A DNA stretch of 64,000 nt from Coralloluteibacterium stylophorae (GCF_018122625.2 NZ_JAGQFT020000003.1:62001-126000); one strand, 5' to 3'; counted from the stretch's first letter, positions 46,417 through 55,705 are shown. Notes: generated by a model from the sequence alone, not told the origin. Made by a program: numbers and translations.

Positions 46417-46469
46417 CGACGGTCTTTGGCTGGTGCGCGTCGCACCGGCCCCGGAAGGGACTTTCGACG

Positions 46470-47504
46470 ATGGCGCAGACGATGAAGGCGCTGGTCAAGC
46501 GCAACGCGACCGAGGGCATCTGGATGGAGGAGGTGCCGGTGCCGGCACCCGGCCCGAACGAGGTCCTGGTGCGGGTGGAGAAGACCGCCATCTGCGGCAC
46601 CGACCTGCACATCTACAAATGGGACGAGTGGGCGCAGCGCACGATCAGGCCGGGCCTGGTCATCGGCCACGAGTTCGTCGGCCGCGTGGCCTTGCTCGGC
46701 CCCGGCGTCACCGGCTATGCGGTCGGCGACCGCGTCTCCGCCGAGGGCCACATCGTCTGCGGGCACTGCCGCAACTGCCGCGCCGGGCGCCAGCACCTGT
46801 GCCCGAACACGGTCGGCATCGGCGTCAACCGCGACGGGGCCTTCGCCGAGTACGTGGTGATGCCGGCCAGCAACCTGTGGCCGATTCCCGACGCCATCCC
46901 GTCTGAACTCGCCGCCTTCTTCGACCCCTACGGCAACGCCGCGCACTGCGCGCTGGAGTTCGACGTGGTCGGCGAGGACGTGCTGATCACCGGCGCCGGC
47001 CCGATCGGCGTCATCGCCGCCGGCATCTGCAAGCACATCGGCGCGCGCAACGTGGTGGTCACCGACGTCAACGACTACCGGCTCAAGCTCGCCGCCGACA
47101 TGGGCGCGACCCGCGTGGTCAACGTCGCCAACACCTCGCTCAAGGAGGTGATGAAGGATCTCCACATGGAGGGCTTCGACGTCGCCCTGGAGATGAGCGG
47201 CAACCCGCGCGCCTTCAACGACATGCTCGACTGCATGTACCACGGCGGCCGCGTGGCCCTGCTCGGGATCCTGCCCAACGGCGCCGGGATCGACTGGGAC
47301 AAGGTCATCTTCAAGGGCCTGGTGATGCACGGCATCTACGGCCGCCGGATGTACGAGACCTGGTACAAGATGACCCAGCTGGTGCTGTCCGGCTTCCCCC
47401 TGGGCAAGGTGCTCACCCACCAGATCCACGTCGACGATTTCCAGAAGGGCTTCGACCTGATGGCCTCCGGCCACTGCGGCAAGGTGGTCTGCAGCTGGAC
47501 CTGA
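46470..47504 (+). CDS. tdh: L-threonine 3-dehydrogenase
   Basis: Tdh oxidises L-threonine with NAD to 2-amino-3-ketobutyrate in the cytoplasm. The 344-residue protein is a zinc-dependent medium-chain dehydrogenase. It shows [14 protein letters not shown] (catalytic Cys and the Tdh signature), GHEFVGRV, the structural zinc Cys set in [15 protein letters not shown], and the [12 protein letters not shown] cofactor motif. MKALVK at codon 5 (46482) is an alternative start. A -10 TATAAT lies upstream. The partner kbl is 1.6 kb downstream, beyond the unknown exported gene. Confidence 0.96.
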   Translation: MAQTMKALVKRNATEGIWMEEVPVPAPGPNEVLVRVEKTAICGTDLHIYKWDEWAQRTIRPGLVIGHEFVGRVALLGPGVTGYAVGDRVSAEGHIVCGHCRNCRAGRQHLCPNTVGIGVNRDGAFAEYVVMPASNLWPIPDAIPSELAAFFDPYGNAAHCALEFDVVGEDVLITGAGPIGVIAAGICKHIGARNVVVTDVNDYRLKLAADMGATRVVNVANTSLKEVMKDLHMEGFDVALEMSGNPRAFNDMLDCMYHGGRVALLGILPNGAGIDWDKVIFKGLVMHGIYGRRMYETWYKMTQLVLSGFPLGKVLTHQIHVDDFQKGFDLMASGHCGKVVCSWT

Positions 47505-47526
47505 CGCGCCGGTCGCCGGCGCGCGG

Positions 47527-49023
47527 ATGCGCGGCGCCGGCGACGGTCCTCCCCACCCGAACCCGCGGCCCACGACCGCACCCTCCGTGCCCCCCTCCCC
47601 CGTTCCGCCGCTGCGCGCGCATCGCCGCAGCCCGTGCTGGCTGATCCTCGTCCTCGTCTGCACCGCCGGCGCCGCGCAGGCCGAGACCGAATCCGAACCC
47701 CTGCTGCCCGCCGTCGACCTGGTCGCGCCGGAACTGCTCGCCGGCCCGGGCTGGAACGTGCGTGCCATGGCGCGCATCCACGGCTACCAGGCGCGGTTCG
47801 TGATCGATACCGACTGGGGCACGCTCGAGGCCGAGAGCGTCGGCGTGCTGGCCCAGCGCGTGGCCGAGATGCCGGCCATTCCCGTGGTGCAGGACGCCAC
47901 CGTCACCGGCGTCCTCGGCGAGGCCGGCCTGGACCAGGTCTCGGGCCCGGCGCGGGCGCTGTGGAACGTGGTGAGCAACCCCGTGGACGCCGTGGTCGGC
48001 CTGCCGGAGGGCGTCTTGCGCTATTTCGGCGAGCGCCTGCGCAGGATCCGCGACCGCGCGACCAAGCTCGGCGACCGCGCCGGCGACCACATCTTCGGCA
48101 ACGGCTCGCCCTACCGCGATGCGGACGCGCCGATGAGCGCATGGCGCGCGCCCCTGCCGGACGCCGAAGGGGAGGACGAGGAGGCCTGGTGGGCCGACAA
48201 CGACGTCAGCAAGGAGTCCGTGCGCCTGGTCAAGGGCGAGCTGCGCTTCAACCGCCTGCGCCGCGAGATCGCCGCGCGGCTGGGCGTCGATGCGGGCACG
48301 GACAATCCGCTGATCCGCCCGCGCCTGGATCGCCTGGCATGGATGGCGACCATCGGCCGCATCGGCGTGGACCGCATCTACACGGTGCTGACCGCGGGGG
48401 CCTCGGACGTCCTCGGCACCGCGGGCACGATCGACAGCAACGTGCTGTCGCTGCCCGACGAGGACGCGCGCGCGCGCAACGACGAGCGCCTGGGCTACGT
48501 CTGCGCGGACCCGGAGCTGCGCTACGACTTCCTCTGGCGCGGGCGCTTCTCCTCGACGCAGCAGACCCTCCTGGTCGACCGCCTGCTGCGGCTGGCACCC
48601 GCCGAAGGCTGCGAGGCGCTGCTGGAGACCGCGCTGATGGCGCGCAGCGGGATCGAGACGCGCTTCGTGCTCGACGCCCTGGGCCAGATCGAGCGCCATT
48701 TCGGCGACGCCGGCCGCGGCGGGCGGTTCGTGCCGCAGGGCGCGATCCTGGCGTACCTGACTCCGGGCAACGAGTTCGTCCTCCCGCTGCCAGTGGACTA
48801 CCTGAGCTGGACGCCGCAGATGCAGGAGTGGTTCGACAGTCCCGGCATCGGCGACCACCCCTATCGCACCGTGCTGGTCGGCGGCCGGGTCAGCGACCTC
48901 GCCGAGCGCGAACTGACCGTGCGCGGCTGGAGCATCGTCAGCCGCGCGCCGTACCCGGACGCGCCGCCCTACGCGACCGCCGTGCTCGCCCCGTCCGCGC
49001 CGGCGACGACCGCCCTGCAGTGA
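47527..49023 (+). CDS. Exported protein of unknown function between tdh and kbl
   Basis: About 498 residues from ATG 47527 (478 from the likelier GTG 47587). A signal peptide lies at [14 protein letters not shown], so the protein should be periplasmic or surface-located. The mature part has two halves: the first contains [30 protein letters not shown]-type beta strands and a basic helix ([19 protein letters not shown]). The second is a helical/beta region with two isolated Cys ([16 protein letters not shown]). No catalytic motif or known domain is recognised. It is co-oriented with tdh (22 bp gap) and kbl (70 bp gap), hence probably co-transcribed. Confidence 0.8.
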   Translation: MRGAGDGPPHPNPRPTTAPSVPPSPVPPLRAHRRSPCWLILVLVCTAGAAQAETESEPLLPAVDLVAPELLAGPGWNVRAMARIHGYQARFVIDTDWGTLEAESVGVLAQRVAEMPAIPVVQDATVTGVLGEAGLDQVSGPARALWNVVSNPVDAVVGLPEGVLRYFGERLRRIRDRATKLGDRAGDHIFGNGSPYRDADAPMSAWRAPLPDAEGEDEEAWWADNDVSKESVRLVKGELRFNRLRREIAARLGVDAGTDNPLIRPRLDRLAWMATIGRIGVDRIYTVLTAGASDVLGTAGTIDSNVLSLPDEDARARNDERLGYVCADPELRYDFLWRGRFSSTQQTLLVDRLLRLAPAEGCEALLETALMARSGIETRFVLDALGQIERHFGDAGRGGRFVPQGAILAYLTPGNEFVLPLPVDYLSWTPQMQEWFDSPGIGDHPYRTVLVGGRVSDLAERELTVRGWSIVSRAPYPDAPPYATAVLAPSAPATTALQ

Positions 49024-49093
49024 CCGCGCGCCTCACGTGACGCCCTGCCGCGCCCGGCTAGACTGCGCACTTTCGCCGCATCAACGGACCGCC

Positions 49094-50287
49094 ATGTCGC
49101 TCACCGCACGCTACACCACCGAACTCGACGCCATCCGCGAGCAGGGCCTGTTCAAGCGCGAGCGCATCATCGTCTCGCCGCAGTCGGCCGAGATCGAGCT
49201 CGAGGACGGCCGCCGCGTCCTCAACTTCTGCGCCAACAACTACCTCGGCCTCGCCGACCATCCGCGCATCATCGACGCGGCCAAGAAGGCGCTGGACACC
49301 CACGGCTTCGGCATGGCCTCGGTCCGCTTCATCTGCGGTACCCAGGACCTGCACAAGCAGCTCGAGGCGAAGATCGCCGCCTTCTTCGGCCAGGAGGACA
49401 CCATTCTCTACGCCGCCTGCTTCGACGCCAACGGCGGCCTGTTCGAGCCGCTGCTGGGCGAGAACGACGCCATCGTCTCCGACGCCCTCAACCACGCCTC
49501 GATCATCGACGGCGTGCGCCTGTGCAAGGCCAGGCGCTACCGCTACGCCAACTGCGACATGGCCGACCTCGAGGCCCAGCTCAGGCAGGCGCGGGCCGAC
49601 GGCGCAGGCACGATCCTGATCACCACCGACGGCGTGTTCTCGATGGACGGCTTCATCGCGCCGCTCGACCAGATCACCGCGCTGGCGAGGAAGTACGACG
49701 CCCTGGTCCATATCGACGAATGCCACGCCACCGGCTTCCTCGGCGCGACCGGCCGCGGCTCGGCGGAGGTGCGTGGCGTGCTGGATCGCATCGACATCGT
49801 CACCGGCACCCTGGGCAAGGCCCTGGGCGGCGCGGTCGGCGGCTTCACCACCGCCAGGCGCGAGGTGATCGAGATGCTGCGCCAGCGCTCGCGGCCCTAC
49901 CTGTTCTCCAACTCGCTGCCGCCGCACGTGGTCGCCGCCGGCATCGAGGTCTTCGACATGCTCGAGGAGGCGGGCGACCTGCGCGAGACGCTCAAGGCGA
50001 ACACCGCGCATTTCCGCGAGCGCATGACCGCGGCGGGCTTCGACCTCAAGCCCGGCGAGCATCCGATCGTGCCGGTGATGCTCTACGACGCGCCGCTCGC
50101 GCAGCGCTTCGCCGAGCGCCTGCTGGAGGAAGGGATCTACGCGATCGGCTTCTTCTTCCCGGTCGTGCCCCGCAACCAGGCGCGCATCCGCACGCAGATG
50201 TCGGCGGCGCACACGCGCGAGCAGCTCGATCGCGCGATCGACGCCTTCGTCCGCGTCGGCCGCGAACTGGGCGCGATCAAGGACTGA
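49094..50287 (+). CDS. kbl: Glycine C-acetyltransferase (2-amino-3-ketobutyrate CoA ligase)
   Basis: Kbl cleaves 2-amino-3-ketobutyrate with CoA to glycine and acetyl-CoA, completing threonine breakdown begun by Tdh. The 397-residue protein is an alpha-oxoamine synthase. Signatures include [53 protein letters not shown], and the cofactor lysine in [19 protein letters not shown] 49094 is used since similarity begins there; an in-frame start at 49037 would add 19 unrelated residues. It lies in the same direction as tdh. Confidence 0.96.
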   Translation: MSLTARYTTELDAIREQGLFKRERIIVSPQSAEIELEDGRRVLNFCANNYLGLADHPRIIDAAKKALDTHGFGMASVRFICGTQDLHKQLEAKIAAFFGQEDTILYAACFDANGGLFEPLLGENDAIVSDALNHASIIDGVRLCKARRYRYANCDMADLEAQLRQARADGAGTILITTDGVFSMDGFIAPLDQITALARKYDALVHIDECHATGFLGATGRGSAEVRGVLDRIDIVTGTLGKALGGAVGGFTTARREVIEMLRQRSRPYLFSNSLPPHVVAAGIEVFDMLEEAGDLRETLKANTAHFRERMTAAGFDLKPGEHPIVPVMLYDAPLAQRFAERLLEEGIYAIGFFFPVVPRNQARIRTQMSAAHTREQLDRAIDAFVRVGRELGAIKD

Positions 50288-50297
50288 GGCGGCGTCC

Positions 50298-50687
50298 GTG
50301 CGGGCATCCCTGCGCCACCGCTTCCTGAAGGCGGTGGCCACGGATGCCGACGCCATGCCCTCCGGCGACGGCTGGACCACGCGCTGTCTCCATTGCCGGA
50401 CGCGGCTTGAGGTCGGAGCCGACGGCACCCCGCTCGGCGCGGCCTCGCTCGAACACGTGGTGCCGCGCGCGTGATTCGGCAAGCGCGCGGCGGCGGACCT
50501 GGTCGCACGGGTCGGCGGGGATCCCGACGACGCGCGCAACCTCGCCCTGGCCTGCGCGCGCTGCAACCAGGGCAAGGGCACGGGTCCCGACGCGCGCGGG
50601 CCGCAGGATGCACGCGCGCACGCGGTCGTCGCCGCCCTGCTCGACACGCGCCTGCGTCGCTGGCGCGAGCCATCCGGCTCAGGCTGA
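50298..50687 (+). pseudogene. HNH endonuclease gene interrupted by an in-frame TGA
   Basis: From GTG 50298 a 129-codon HNH-type frame can be read, interrupted only at 50472-50474 by TGA. Before it: CLHCRTRL and SLEHVVPRA (the H of HNH). After it: FGKRAAADLVARVGG, then NLALACARCNQGKG (the Asn/His-Cys part of HNH with a CxxC zinc pair) and an Ala/Arg tail to the stop at 50687. The expected residue at the stop is Trp (PRAWFG), so TGG to TGA is a one-base change. The frame keeps the high-GC codon use on both sides, so the lesion looks recent, or a sequencing error. It overlaps the convergent pseudouridine synthase end. Confidence 0.75.
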
Positions 50688-51431
50688 GCCGGGGCTCCGC
50701 AGCGCATCCACCTCGGCGGGATCGAGCGCCCGCCACTGTCCCTTGGCGAGGTCGCCGAGCGCCACCGGCCCGATCGCCACCCGCACCAGCCGCAGCACGC
50801 CCAGGCCGTGCGCGGCGAGCAGGCGCCGGATGTGCCGGTTGCGGCCCTCGTGCAGTTCGATCTCGAGCCAGGCGGTGCGCGGGTTGTCGCGCAGCAGGCG
50901 CACCGCGTGCACGCCGAGAACCTCGCCGGCATCGACGGCACCGGCGCCGATGGCGCACAGGCGCTCGTCATCGACGGGCCGGTCCACCTGCACCCGGTAA
51001 GTCTTGACCGGTCCCGTCTGCGGCGCGGTGATGCCGGCCGCCCAGACCGGATCGTTGCTGAAGAGCAGCAGGCCTTCGCTGGCCTGGTCGAGCCGGCCCA
51101 CCGGGGCGACGTGCGGGAGCCCTGCGCCCTCGAAGCAGCGGAAGACGGTGTCGCGTCCGCGCTCGTCGCGCGCGGTGCAGACCAGGCCGCGCGGCTTGTT
51201 GAGCGCGAGGAACAGCGGCACGGCGGCGCCGGTCGCGGCGCCGTCGATCTCGATGCGTGCGCGCTGCGGGTCGGCGGGCCGCTCCGGGTCCAGCACCGGC
51301 CTGCCGTCGAGCCGCACGCGGCCCGCGCGCACCAGCCGCTCGGCTTCGCTGCGCGAGCACAGGCCACGCTTGGACATGACCCGGGCGATGCCGTAGCGCA
51401 CGCCGGTGTCGCGGCGCGTCGGCGGCGTCAT
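50679..51431 (-). CDS. Pseudouridine synthase of the RsuA/RluB/RluE family
   Basis: A 250-residue rRNA-modifying enzyme. An N-terminal S4 RNA-binding domain (RGLCSRSEAERLVRAGRVRLDG, about 20-45) precedes the catalytic domain with the family motif PVGRLDQASEGLLL, where the Asp is the nucleophile. KTYRVQVDRP and EGRNRHIRRLLAAHG follow. RsuA modifies 16S position 516, RluB and RluE 23S positions; the short length and lack of a tail favour an RluE-like enzyme, but this is a guess. ATG 51431; the upstream in-frame codons do not look coding. The 3' end overlaps the HNH pseudogene by 9 bp. Confidence 0.88.
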   Translation of the reverse strand: MTPPTRRDTGVRYGIARVMSKRGLCSRSEAERLVRAGRVRLDGRPVLDPERPADPQRARIEIDGAATGAAVPLFLALNKPRGLVCTARDERGRDTVFRCFEGAGLPHVAPVGRLDQASEGLLLFSNDPVWAAGITAPQTGPVKTYRVQVDRPVDDERLCAIGAGAVDAGEVLGVHAVRLLRDNPRTAWLEIELHEGRNRHIRRLLAAHGLGVLRLVRVAIGPVALGDLAKGQWRALDPAEVDALRSPGSA

Positions 51432-51534
51432 CGCCGCACCCCCGTGGGCGAGCAGAGGTCGACCCCTGGCGGGCGCCTCATGCATCCGCCGCAATGCCGG
51501 CGCATGGCCGCCGCACGCGCCCGCCGGGCGGCTT

Positions 51535-51996
51535 TCAGTCCTGCGTCTCGACCTGTTCGGCGGCGGGCACCGCCGCTGCCGGCGCCGCGGCCGGGGCGGC
51601 CTTGGAGATGGTGATGCCGCGCTCCTTCATCCACGCGTCGAAGTCCGCCGCGGTGAACTTGGTACCGGCATTGAAGCGCCAGGGCTTGTTGTCCCATTCG
51701 GTGCGCTTCTGGTAGCCCGCGGCGGCGGAGACGTTCTGGCAACCCTCCAGGCGCAGCCGGAGCAGCACGCGGTCCACCGACTGCATCTCGTCCGCGGTCC
51801 TCGCCATCAGCCCGCTCGGCGCGCCCAGGCGGCTGCCGCCTGCCGGGAGTTCCATCGCCACCGCCGGGATCCCGGTGGGCCGGACCGGCCGCGGCTCGGG
51901 CACCACCGCGCCGGCGCAGGCCGGGTCGGCATGGGCAGCGAAGGGGGCGAGAGCGAGGGCTCCGAGAACGGTGGCCGACAACAGGATGCGCGACAT
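51535..51996 (-). CDS. Small exported protein of unknown function
   Basis: A 153-residue protein with a signal peptide (LLSATVLGALALAPFAAHA, cleavage after about residue 22) and a mature part with two Cys (PACAG, EGCQN) that probably pair. A conserved-looking segment GTKFTAADFDAWMKERGI precedes an Ala/Pro-rich tail. No known family. A sigma70-type promoter lies upstream (52028-52056). The gene stands alone, between the pseudouridine synthase gene and ompA. Confidence 0.78.
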   Translation of the reverse strand: MSRILLSATVLGALALAPFAAHADPACAGAVVPEPRPVRPTGIPAVAMELPAGGSRLGAPSGLMARTADEMQSVDRVLLRLRLEGCQNVSAAAGYQKRTEWDNKPWRFNAGTKFTAADFDAWMKERGITISKAAPAAAPAAAVPAAEQVETQD

Positions 51997-52027
51997 GGCA
52001 GAGAGGACCGGAGTGACTTGATATCGA

Positions 52028-52056
52028 AGTCTAGGAAGTCGCCGTAAGTCCTTCAA
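52028..52056 (-). promoter_or_regulatory. Sigma70-type promoter of the 51535-51996 gene
   Basis: On the minus strand, TTGAAG (52051-52056) and TAGACT (52028-52033) are separated by exactly 17 bp, about 32 bp before the start codon. Each matches the consensus at four of six positions, and the site is AT-rich against its surroundings. Confidence 0.6.
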
Positions 52057-52084
52057 TGGCAACGAGCCAAAGCCGACGAACGGA

Positions 52085-52116
52085 CAAAAAAGAAGCCCGG
52101 CACGAGGCCGGGCTTC
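52085..52116 (-). terminator. Rho-independent terminator of ompA
   Basis: On the minus strand, stem GAAGCCCGGC / GCCGGGCTTC with loop CTCGT is followed by a run of T (six T at 52086-52091). It lies 28 bp past the ompA stop. Confidence 0.9.
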
Positions 52117-52143
52117 GAAGGGTACAGCAATCCCGAACGGTAA

Positions 52144-53220
52144 TCAGTTCTGGACGTTGAGCTCCGTGCGGCGGTTCTCCGCGCGGCCTTCCGGATTGTC
52201 GGTGCCGTCCGGGTTGGTGTTCGGAGCGATCGGGCGGCTCTCGCCGTAGCCGACCGGACCCACCAGACGCGACGCGGCGATGCCCTGCTGCTGCAGGTAG
52301 TCGTACACGGCACGGGCGCGGCGCTCGGACAGGCCCTGGTTGTACTGCTCGGTACCGATCGAGTCGGTGTGGCCGGCAACCTCGACACGCAGGTCCGGGT
52401 AGTTCTGCAGGACCTGGACCGCCTCGTTCAGGACCGAAACCGCGTCCGGACGCAGGGTGGCCTTGTCGAAGTCGAAGTTCACGCCACGCAGGTCGATGGT
52501 GACCGGAACCGGGCAGCCATCCGGACCGACCGGGGTACCCGGCGGGATGTCCATGTTGTCGCAAGGACCAGCCGGCGGGGCCGGCGGCGGCGGCGGCGGC
52601 GGCGGAGCCGGGGCGACCGGCGCAGCCGGCTCCGGCCCGAGCTTGACGATGACGCCGATCGAAGCCAGCGCGTCGACGAACTCGTCCTCGCCCGGAGCGT
52701 TGAAGCTGCTGTCGTCGAAGTTCACGCGCGCACCGACCTCGGTACGCAGCGCGGCGCGGCCGTAGTCGGCCTGCAGACCGACGCCGACATTGGCGGCGAG
52801 GTAGTTGTCACGACGCTGGCCCGGCGAACGCGCGTCCGGCGAGATGTCGAACTCCTCCTCCGAGCGCTGCAGGCCGAGGCCGAAGCGCACGTAGGGCCAC
52901 CAGGTCTGGTCGCTGGTCGCGTCGCGGAAGTGGTAGCGGGCGTCGACCGACGCACCGTACTGGCTCCACCAGAGATCCTGGTTGGAATCCATCTCCGGGT
53001 TCTGGTAGTTCAGGGTGAAGTCCAGCGACCAGTTCGGGTCGATGAAGCGACCGAAGCTGATCTCGCCGAACGGCGTGTCTTCCGTCCCACGATCCGAATC
53101 CTGGAAGTTGAAGCCGGCGGCGGCGCCGACGTACCAGCGGTCGTCGTAGTCTTGCGCCATCGCGGTGGAGGCCACGCCCATCGCGCCGAGCAGGGCACAG
53201 CACAGGAGTTTCTTCTTCAT
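52144..53220 (-). CDS. ompA: OmpA family outer-membrane protein
   Basis: A 358-residue outer-membrane protein that links the membrane to peptidoglycan. Signal peptide ends at AMA (residue 22). The N-terminal beta-barrel (about 25-195) is followed by a Pro-rich hinge (eight Pro, about 205-218) and a thrombospondin-3-like piece (GPDGCP). The OmpA/MotB domain (about 235-358) has VNFDFDKATLRPDAV, VEVAGHTDSIGTEQYNQGLSERRA and GYGESRP. The Asp/Arg that bind peptidoglycan are present. Strong ribosome-binding site AAGGAGCG 4 bp before ATG 53220. Promoter candidate at 53295-53324, and a terminator at 52085. It is a single-gene unit, typically highly expressed. Confidence 0.95.
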   Translation of the reverse strand: MKKKLLCCALLGAMGVASTAMAQDYDDRWYVGAAAGFNFQDSDRGTEDTPFGEISFGRFIDPNWSLDFTLNYQNPEMDSNQDLWWSQYGASVDARYHFRDATSDQTWWPYVRFGLGLQRSEEEFDISPDARSPGQRRDNYLAANVGVGLQADYGRAALRTEVGARVNFDDSSFNAPGEDEFVDALASIGVIVKLGPEPAAPVAPAPPPPPPPPAPPAGPCDNMDIPPGTPVGPDGCPVPVTIDLRGVNFDFDKATLRPDAVSVLNEAVQVLQNYPDLRVEVAGHTDSIGTEQYNQGLSERRARAVYDYLQQQGIAASRLVGPVGYGESRPIAPNTNPDGTDNPEGRAENRRTELNVQN

Positions 53221-53294
53221 TACACGCTCCTTGGAGAAATACCGTCTGAAACGTAAGGGTGGTGACGGCCCGTTCGGCGCGCCATCTGGTGCAG

Positions 53295-53324
53295 CTTATC
53301 GGCACGCCGTGAAGAGGAGGTTAA
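53295..53324 (-). promoter_or_regulatory. Candidate promoter of ompA
   Basis: On the minus strand, TTAACC (53319-53324) and GATAAG (53295-53300) are spaced 18 bp. Each matches four of six consensus bases. The distance to ATG 53220 leaves a 60-70 base leader. Confidence 0.5.
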
Positions 53325-53360
53325 CACCGTCGTAACGATCCTCACGTACCCACCCGGCGC

Positions 53361-54812
53361 TCAGGCCGCGAACAGTTCCATCAGCTTCGTGACGGGCATG
53401 TTCACGAACCCCTGCGCGTCGCCCGCCGCGGCGATGATCGCCTCGGCGCGGTCAGCCGGAAACTGCGCCCGGATGGCGGCCTCGAACTTGCGCATCAGCA
53501 CCGGGATGCCTTCTTCGCGACGGCGCCGGTGACCGATCGGATAGTCGATCGAGACCTTCTCCGTCGACGAGCCGTCCTTGAAGAACACCTGCACCGAATT
53601 GCCGATGTAGCGCTTCTCGGGGTCGAAATAGTCCTTGGTGAACTGCGGGTTCTCGACCACCTCCATCTTCGCGCGCAGCGCGTCGATGCGCGGATCGGCG
53701 GCGACGGCATCGCCGTAGTCGTCGGCGGTGAGGCGGCCGAAGATCAGCGGCACGGCGACCATGTACTGGATGCAGTGGTCGCGGTCGGCGTAGTTGGCGA
53801 GCGGGCCGGTCTTGTCGATGATGCGCACGCCCGCTTCCTGCGTCTCGATGACGATCTTCTCGATCTCATCGATCCTGGAACCCACTTCGCCGTGCAGCGT
53901 CATCGCGCACTCGACCGCGGTCTGCGCGTGGAACTCGGCCGGATAGCTGATCTTGAACAGCACGTTCTCCATCACGTAGCTGCCGAAGGGACGCTCGAAC
54001 TCGAACGGCTTGCCGTTGAAGGCGATGTCGTAGAAGCCCCAGGTCTTGGCCGACAGGGCGCTCGGGTAGCCGACGACGTTCTTGTGCACGGCGTTGAGCG
54101 CATGGGTGACGGCGCGACGGCAGGCATCGCCGGCAGCCCAGCTCTTGCGCGGACCGGTGTTCGGAGCATGGCGGTAGGTGCGCAGCACGCCGTTGTCGAT
54201 CCAGCTGTGCGAGACGGCGTTGCGGATCTGCTCCTTGCTGCCGCCGAGCATGGCGGCGCTTACCGCCGTCGACGCCAGCCGCACCAGGATGACGTGGTCC
54301 AGGCCGACGCGGTTGAAGCTGTTCTGCAGCGCGTACACACCCTGGATCTCGTGGGCCTTGACCGCCCAGCCGAGGACGTCGCCGACGGTCGGTGCCGCCC
54401 TGCCCTCCTTCTCCGCCTGCCGCCCCTGCCAGTCGGCGACGGCGAGGATGGCGCCGAGGTTGTCGGAAGGATGGCCCCATTCGGCCGCCAGCCAGGTGTC
54501 GTTGAAGTCGAGCCAGCGGACCTGGGTGCCGATGTTGAAGGCGGCCTGCACCGGGTCGAGCTCGTAGTCCGTTCCGGGCACGCGCGCGCCGCCGGCGAGC
54601 GTGGCGCCCGGCACCAGCGGGCCGAGATGCTTGGTGCAGTCCGGGAACTTCATCGCCAGCATCGCGCACGCCAGCGAGTCGAGGAGCATGTAGCGCGCCG
54701 TGTCGATGACCTCCTGCGACTCGACGCGGTAGTCGGCGACGTAGTCGGCGACCGCGGCGATCGGCGCATCGAACTCCGGACGCACGGCGGAACGGATGTC
54801 GTGGTGACTCAT
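53361..54812 (-). CDS. prpD: 2-methylcitrate dehydratase
   Basis: PrpD dehydrates 2-methylcitrate to 2-methyl-cis-aconitate in the methylcitrate cycle that consumes propionyl-CoA. The 483-residue protein matches the MmgE/PrpD family (IADYVADYR-like start, DSLACAMLAMKFPDCT, GTQVRWLDFNDTWLAAEWGHPSDNLG, SHSWIDNG). It is the E. coli-type PrpD, not the AcnD/PrpF route common in Xanthomonas. ATG 54812 has AGGAAAG upstream. It is on the same strand as prpC, prpB and prpE but is separated from prpC by 943 bp with a hydrolase gene on the other strand, so it needs its own promoter. Confidence 0.95.
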   Translation of the reverse strand: MSHHDIRSAVRPEFDAPIAAVADYVADYRVESQEVIDTARYMLLDSLACAMLAMKFPDCTKHLGPLVPGATLAGGARVPGTDYELDPVQAAFNIGTQVRWLDFNDTWLAAEWGHPSDNLGAILAVADWQGRQAEKEGRAAPTVGDVLGWAVKAHEIQGVYALQNSFNRVGLDHVILVRLASTAVSAAMLGGSKEQIRNAVSHSWIDNGVLRTYRHAPNTGPRKSWAAGDACRRAVTHALNAVHKNVVGYPSALSAKTWGFYDIAFNGKPFEFERPFGSYVMENVLFKISYPAEFHAQTAVECAMTLHGEVGSRIDEIEKIVIETQEAGVRIIDKTGPLANYADRDHCIQYMVAVPLIFGRLTADDYGDAVAADPRIDALRAKMEVVENPQFTKDYFDPEKRYIGNSVQVFFKDGSSTEKVSIDYPIGHRRRREEGIPVLMRKFEAAIRAQFPADRAEAIIAAAGDAQGFVNMPVTKLMELFAA

Positions 54813-55037
54813 GGCTTTCCTGCTGGTTCGGACGAGGTCGCGCATTCTGCCAGAGCGGGTCGACAGTCACAGGCAGCCGACCCGCGCAGCGCGCGTGCAC
54901 GGGCCCCAGGTTGCATTGCGCGGGCACCTCCGAAGGTCACGTCGGCTCCCGCGCACTACCACAACGCGTCGTCGAACCGTGAAGAGCGGGTTCACCCTTC
55001 GTTGTGATTTGCGTGGATACCGTGCGCGCCATTGCAG
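54813..55037. other. Intergenic region upstream of prpD, with orphan terminator
   Basis: From 54813 to 55220 I see no gene I can support. The minus strand should carry the prpD promoter. On the plus strand a terminator at 55038-55067 has no gene before it, so 54930-55067 may hold a small RNA. A small dyad GAACC / GGTTC lies near 54978-54999. A 24-codon open frame from GTG 55012 is too weak to call. Confidence 0.4.
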
Positions 55038-55067
55038 ACCCGCGGCCTGTGGCCCCGCGGGTTTTTT
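55038..55067 (+). terminator. Rho-independent terminator without an upstream gene
   Basis: Stem ACCCGCGG / CCGCGGGT with an intervening CCTGTGGCC-like loop, then seven bases of T-rich tail (TTTTTT). No plus-strand gene precedes it within 700 bp (prpD runs the other way), so it may end a small RNA or block read-through into the hydrolase gene. Confidence 0.75.
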
Positions 55068-55220
55068 GTGAGCCGGTGACGCGATGCGTTGGCTTCACCG
55101 GGCAGCGAAACGGCTTCAAGCCGTGCGTCCCCATCACGCCAGGCAGGTCCTTCCGTTGTCGCGTCCTTGCAGCTCGCTGCACGGGCGCGGAAGGCCGCGC
55201 AACGGAGCAAGGAGAACGCC

Positions 55221-55661
55221 ATGAAGTTGAGCCTGATCCTGTGGCTCGCGCAGTTGCTTCCGCAGCCGGTCGCCGACCCGCTGTGCCTGACCACCACGGT
55301 CTACCTTGAAGCGCGCAACCAGTCGGTGGTCGGCCAGCGTGCCGTGGCCGAAGTCGCCATGCGGCGCCTGGAGAGCGGCCTCTGGGGCGACAGCGTCTGC
55401 GAGGTGGTCACAGCGCGCGGCCAGTTTGCGCCCTCGCTCGTGCATCCCGGGCACCGCCTCAAGAACCTGGAGGCCTGGACCGCTTCGGCCGCGATCGCGC
55501 TCGATGCCGAGCACCAGTGGTCGCTCCCGCCGGAGCAGCGCAAGGAAGTCGTCCCGGGCGCGAGCCACTTCGCCGCGCTCTATGCGACTCCCTCCTGGCG
55601 CTCCTCGCACAAGGTCGCGACCATCGGCGACCACGCCTTCTATCGGGTGCTGCGCCTCTGA
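55221..55661 (+). CDS. SleB-like cell wall hydrolase (Hydrolase_2 family)
   Basis: A 146-residue protein with an N-terminal hydrophobic stretch (LSLILWLAQLLPQPVA), perhaps a signal segment. The domain begins with CLTTTVYLEARNQSVVGQRAVAEVAMRR, with the catalytic Glu in YLEARNQ, then VCEVVTARGQFAPSLV and ASHFAALYATPSW. Such proteins are muralytic enzymes related to the spore-cortex SleB. Here the role would be in the periplasm, perhaps in remodelling. It has a perfect ribosome-binding site (AAGGAG, 7 bp before the start) and a terminator on each side (55038 and 55706), and lies against the direction of the prp genes. Confidence 0.88.
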   Translation: MKLSLILWLAQLLPQPVADPLCLTTTVYLEARNQSVVGQRAVAEVAMRRLESGLWGDSVCEVVTARGQFAPSLVHPGHRLKNLEAWTASAAIALDAEHQWSLPPEQRKEVVPGASHFAALYATPSWRSSHKVATIGDHAFYRVLRL

Positions 55662-55705
55662 CCGCAGCAGCGGCGGCCGGCGGCCGCACGCCACCGGCAG
55701 CACCT

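Noticed and set aside
52575-52612. GGC/GGCGGC microsatellite in ompA
   Set aside because: It encodes the Pro-rich hinge of OmpA and is expected.
55004-55309. Open frame across the orphan terminator as a leader peptide or gene
   Set aside because: It has no ribosome-binding site, runs through a strong terminator stem and has no alternative stem typical of attenuation.
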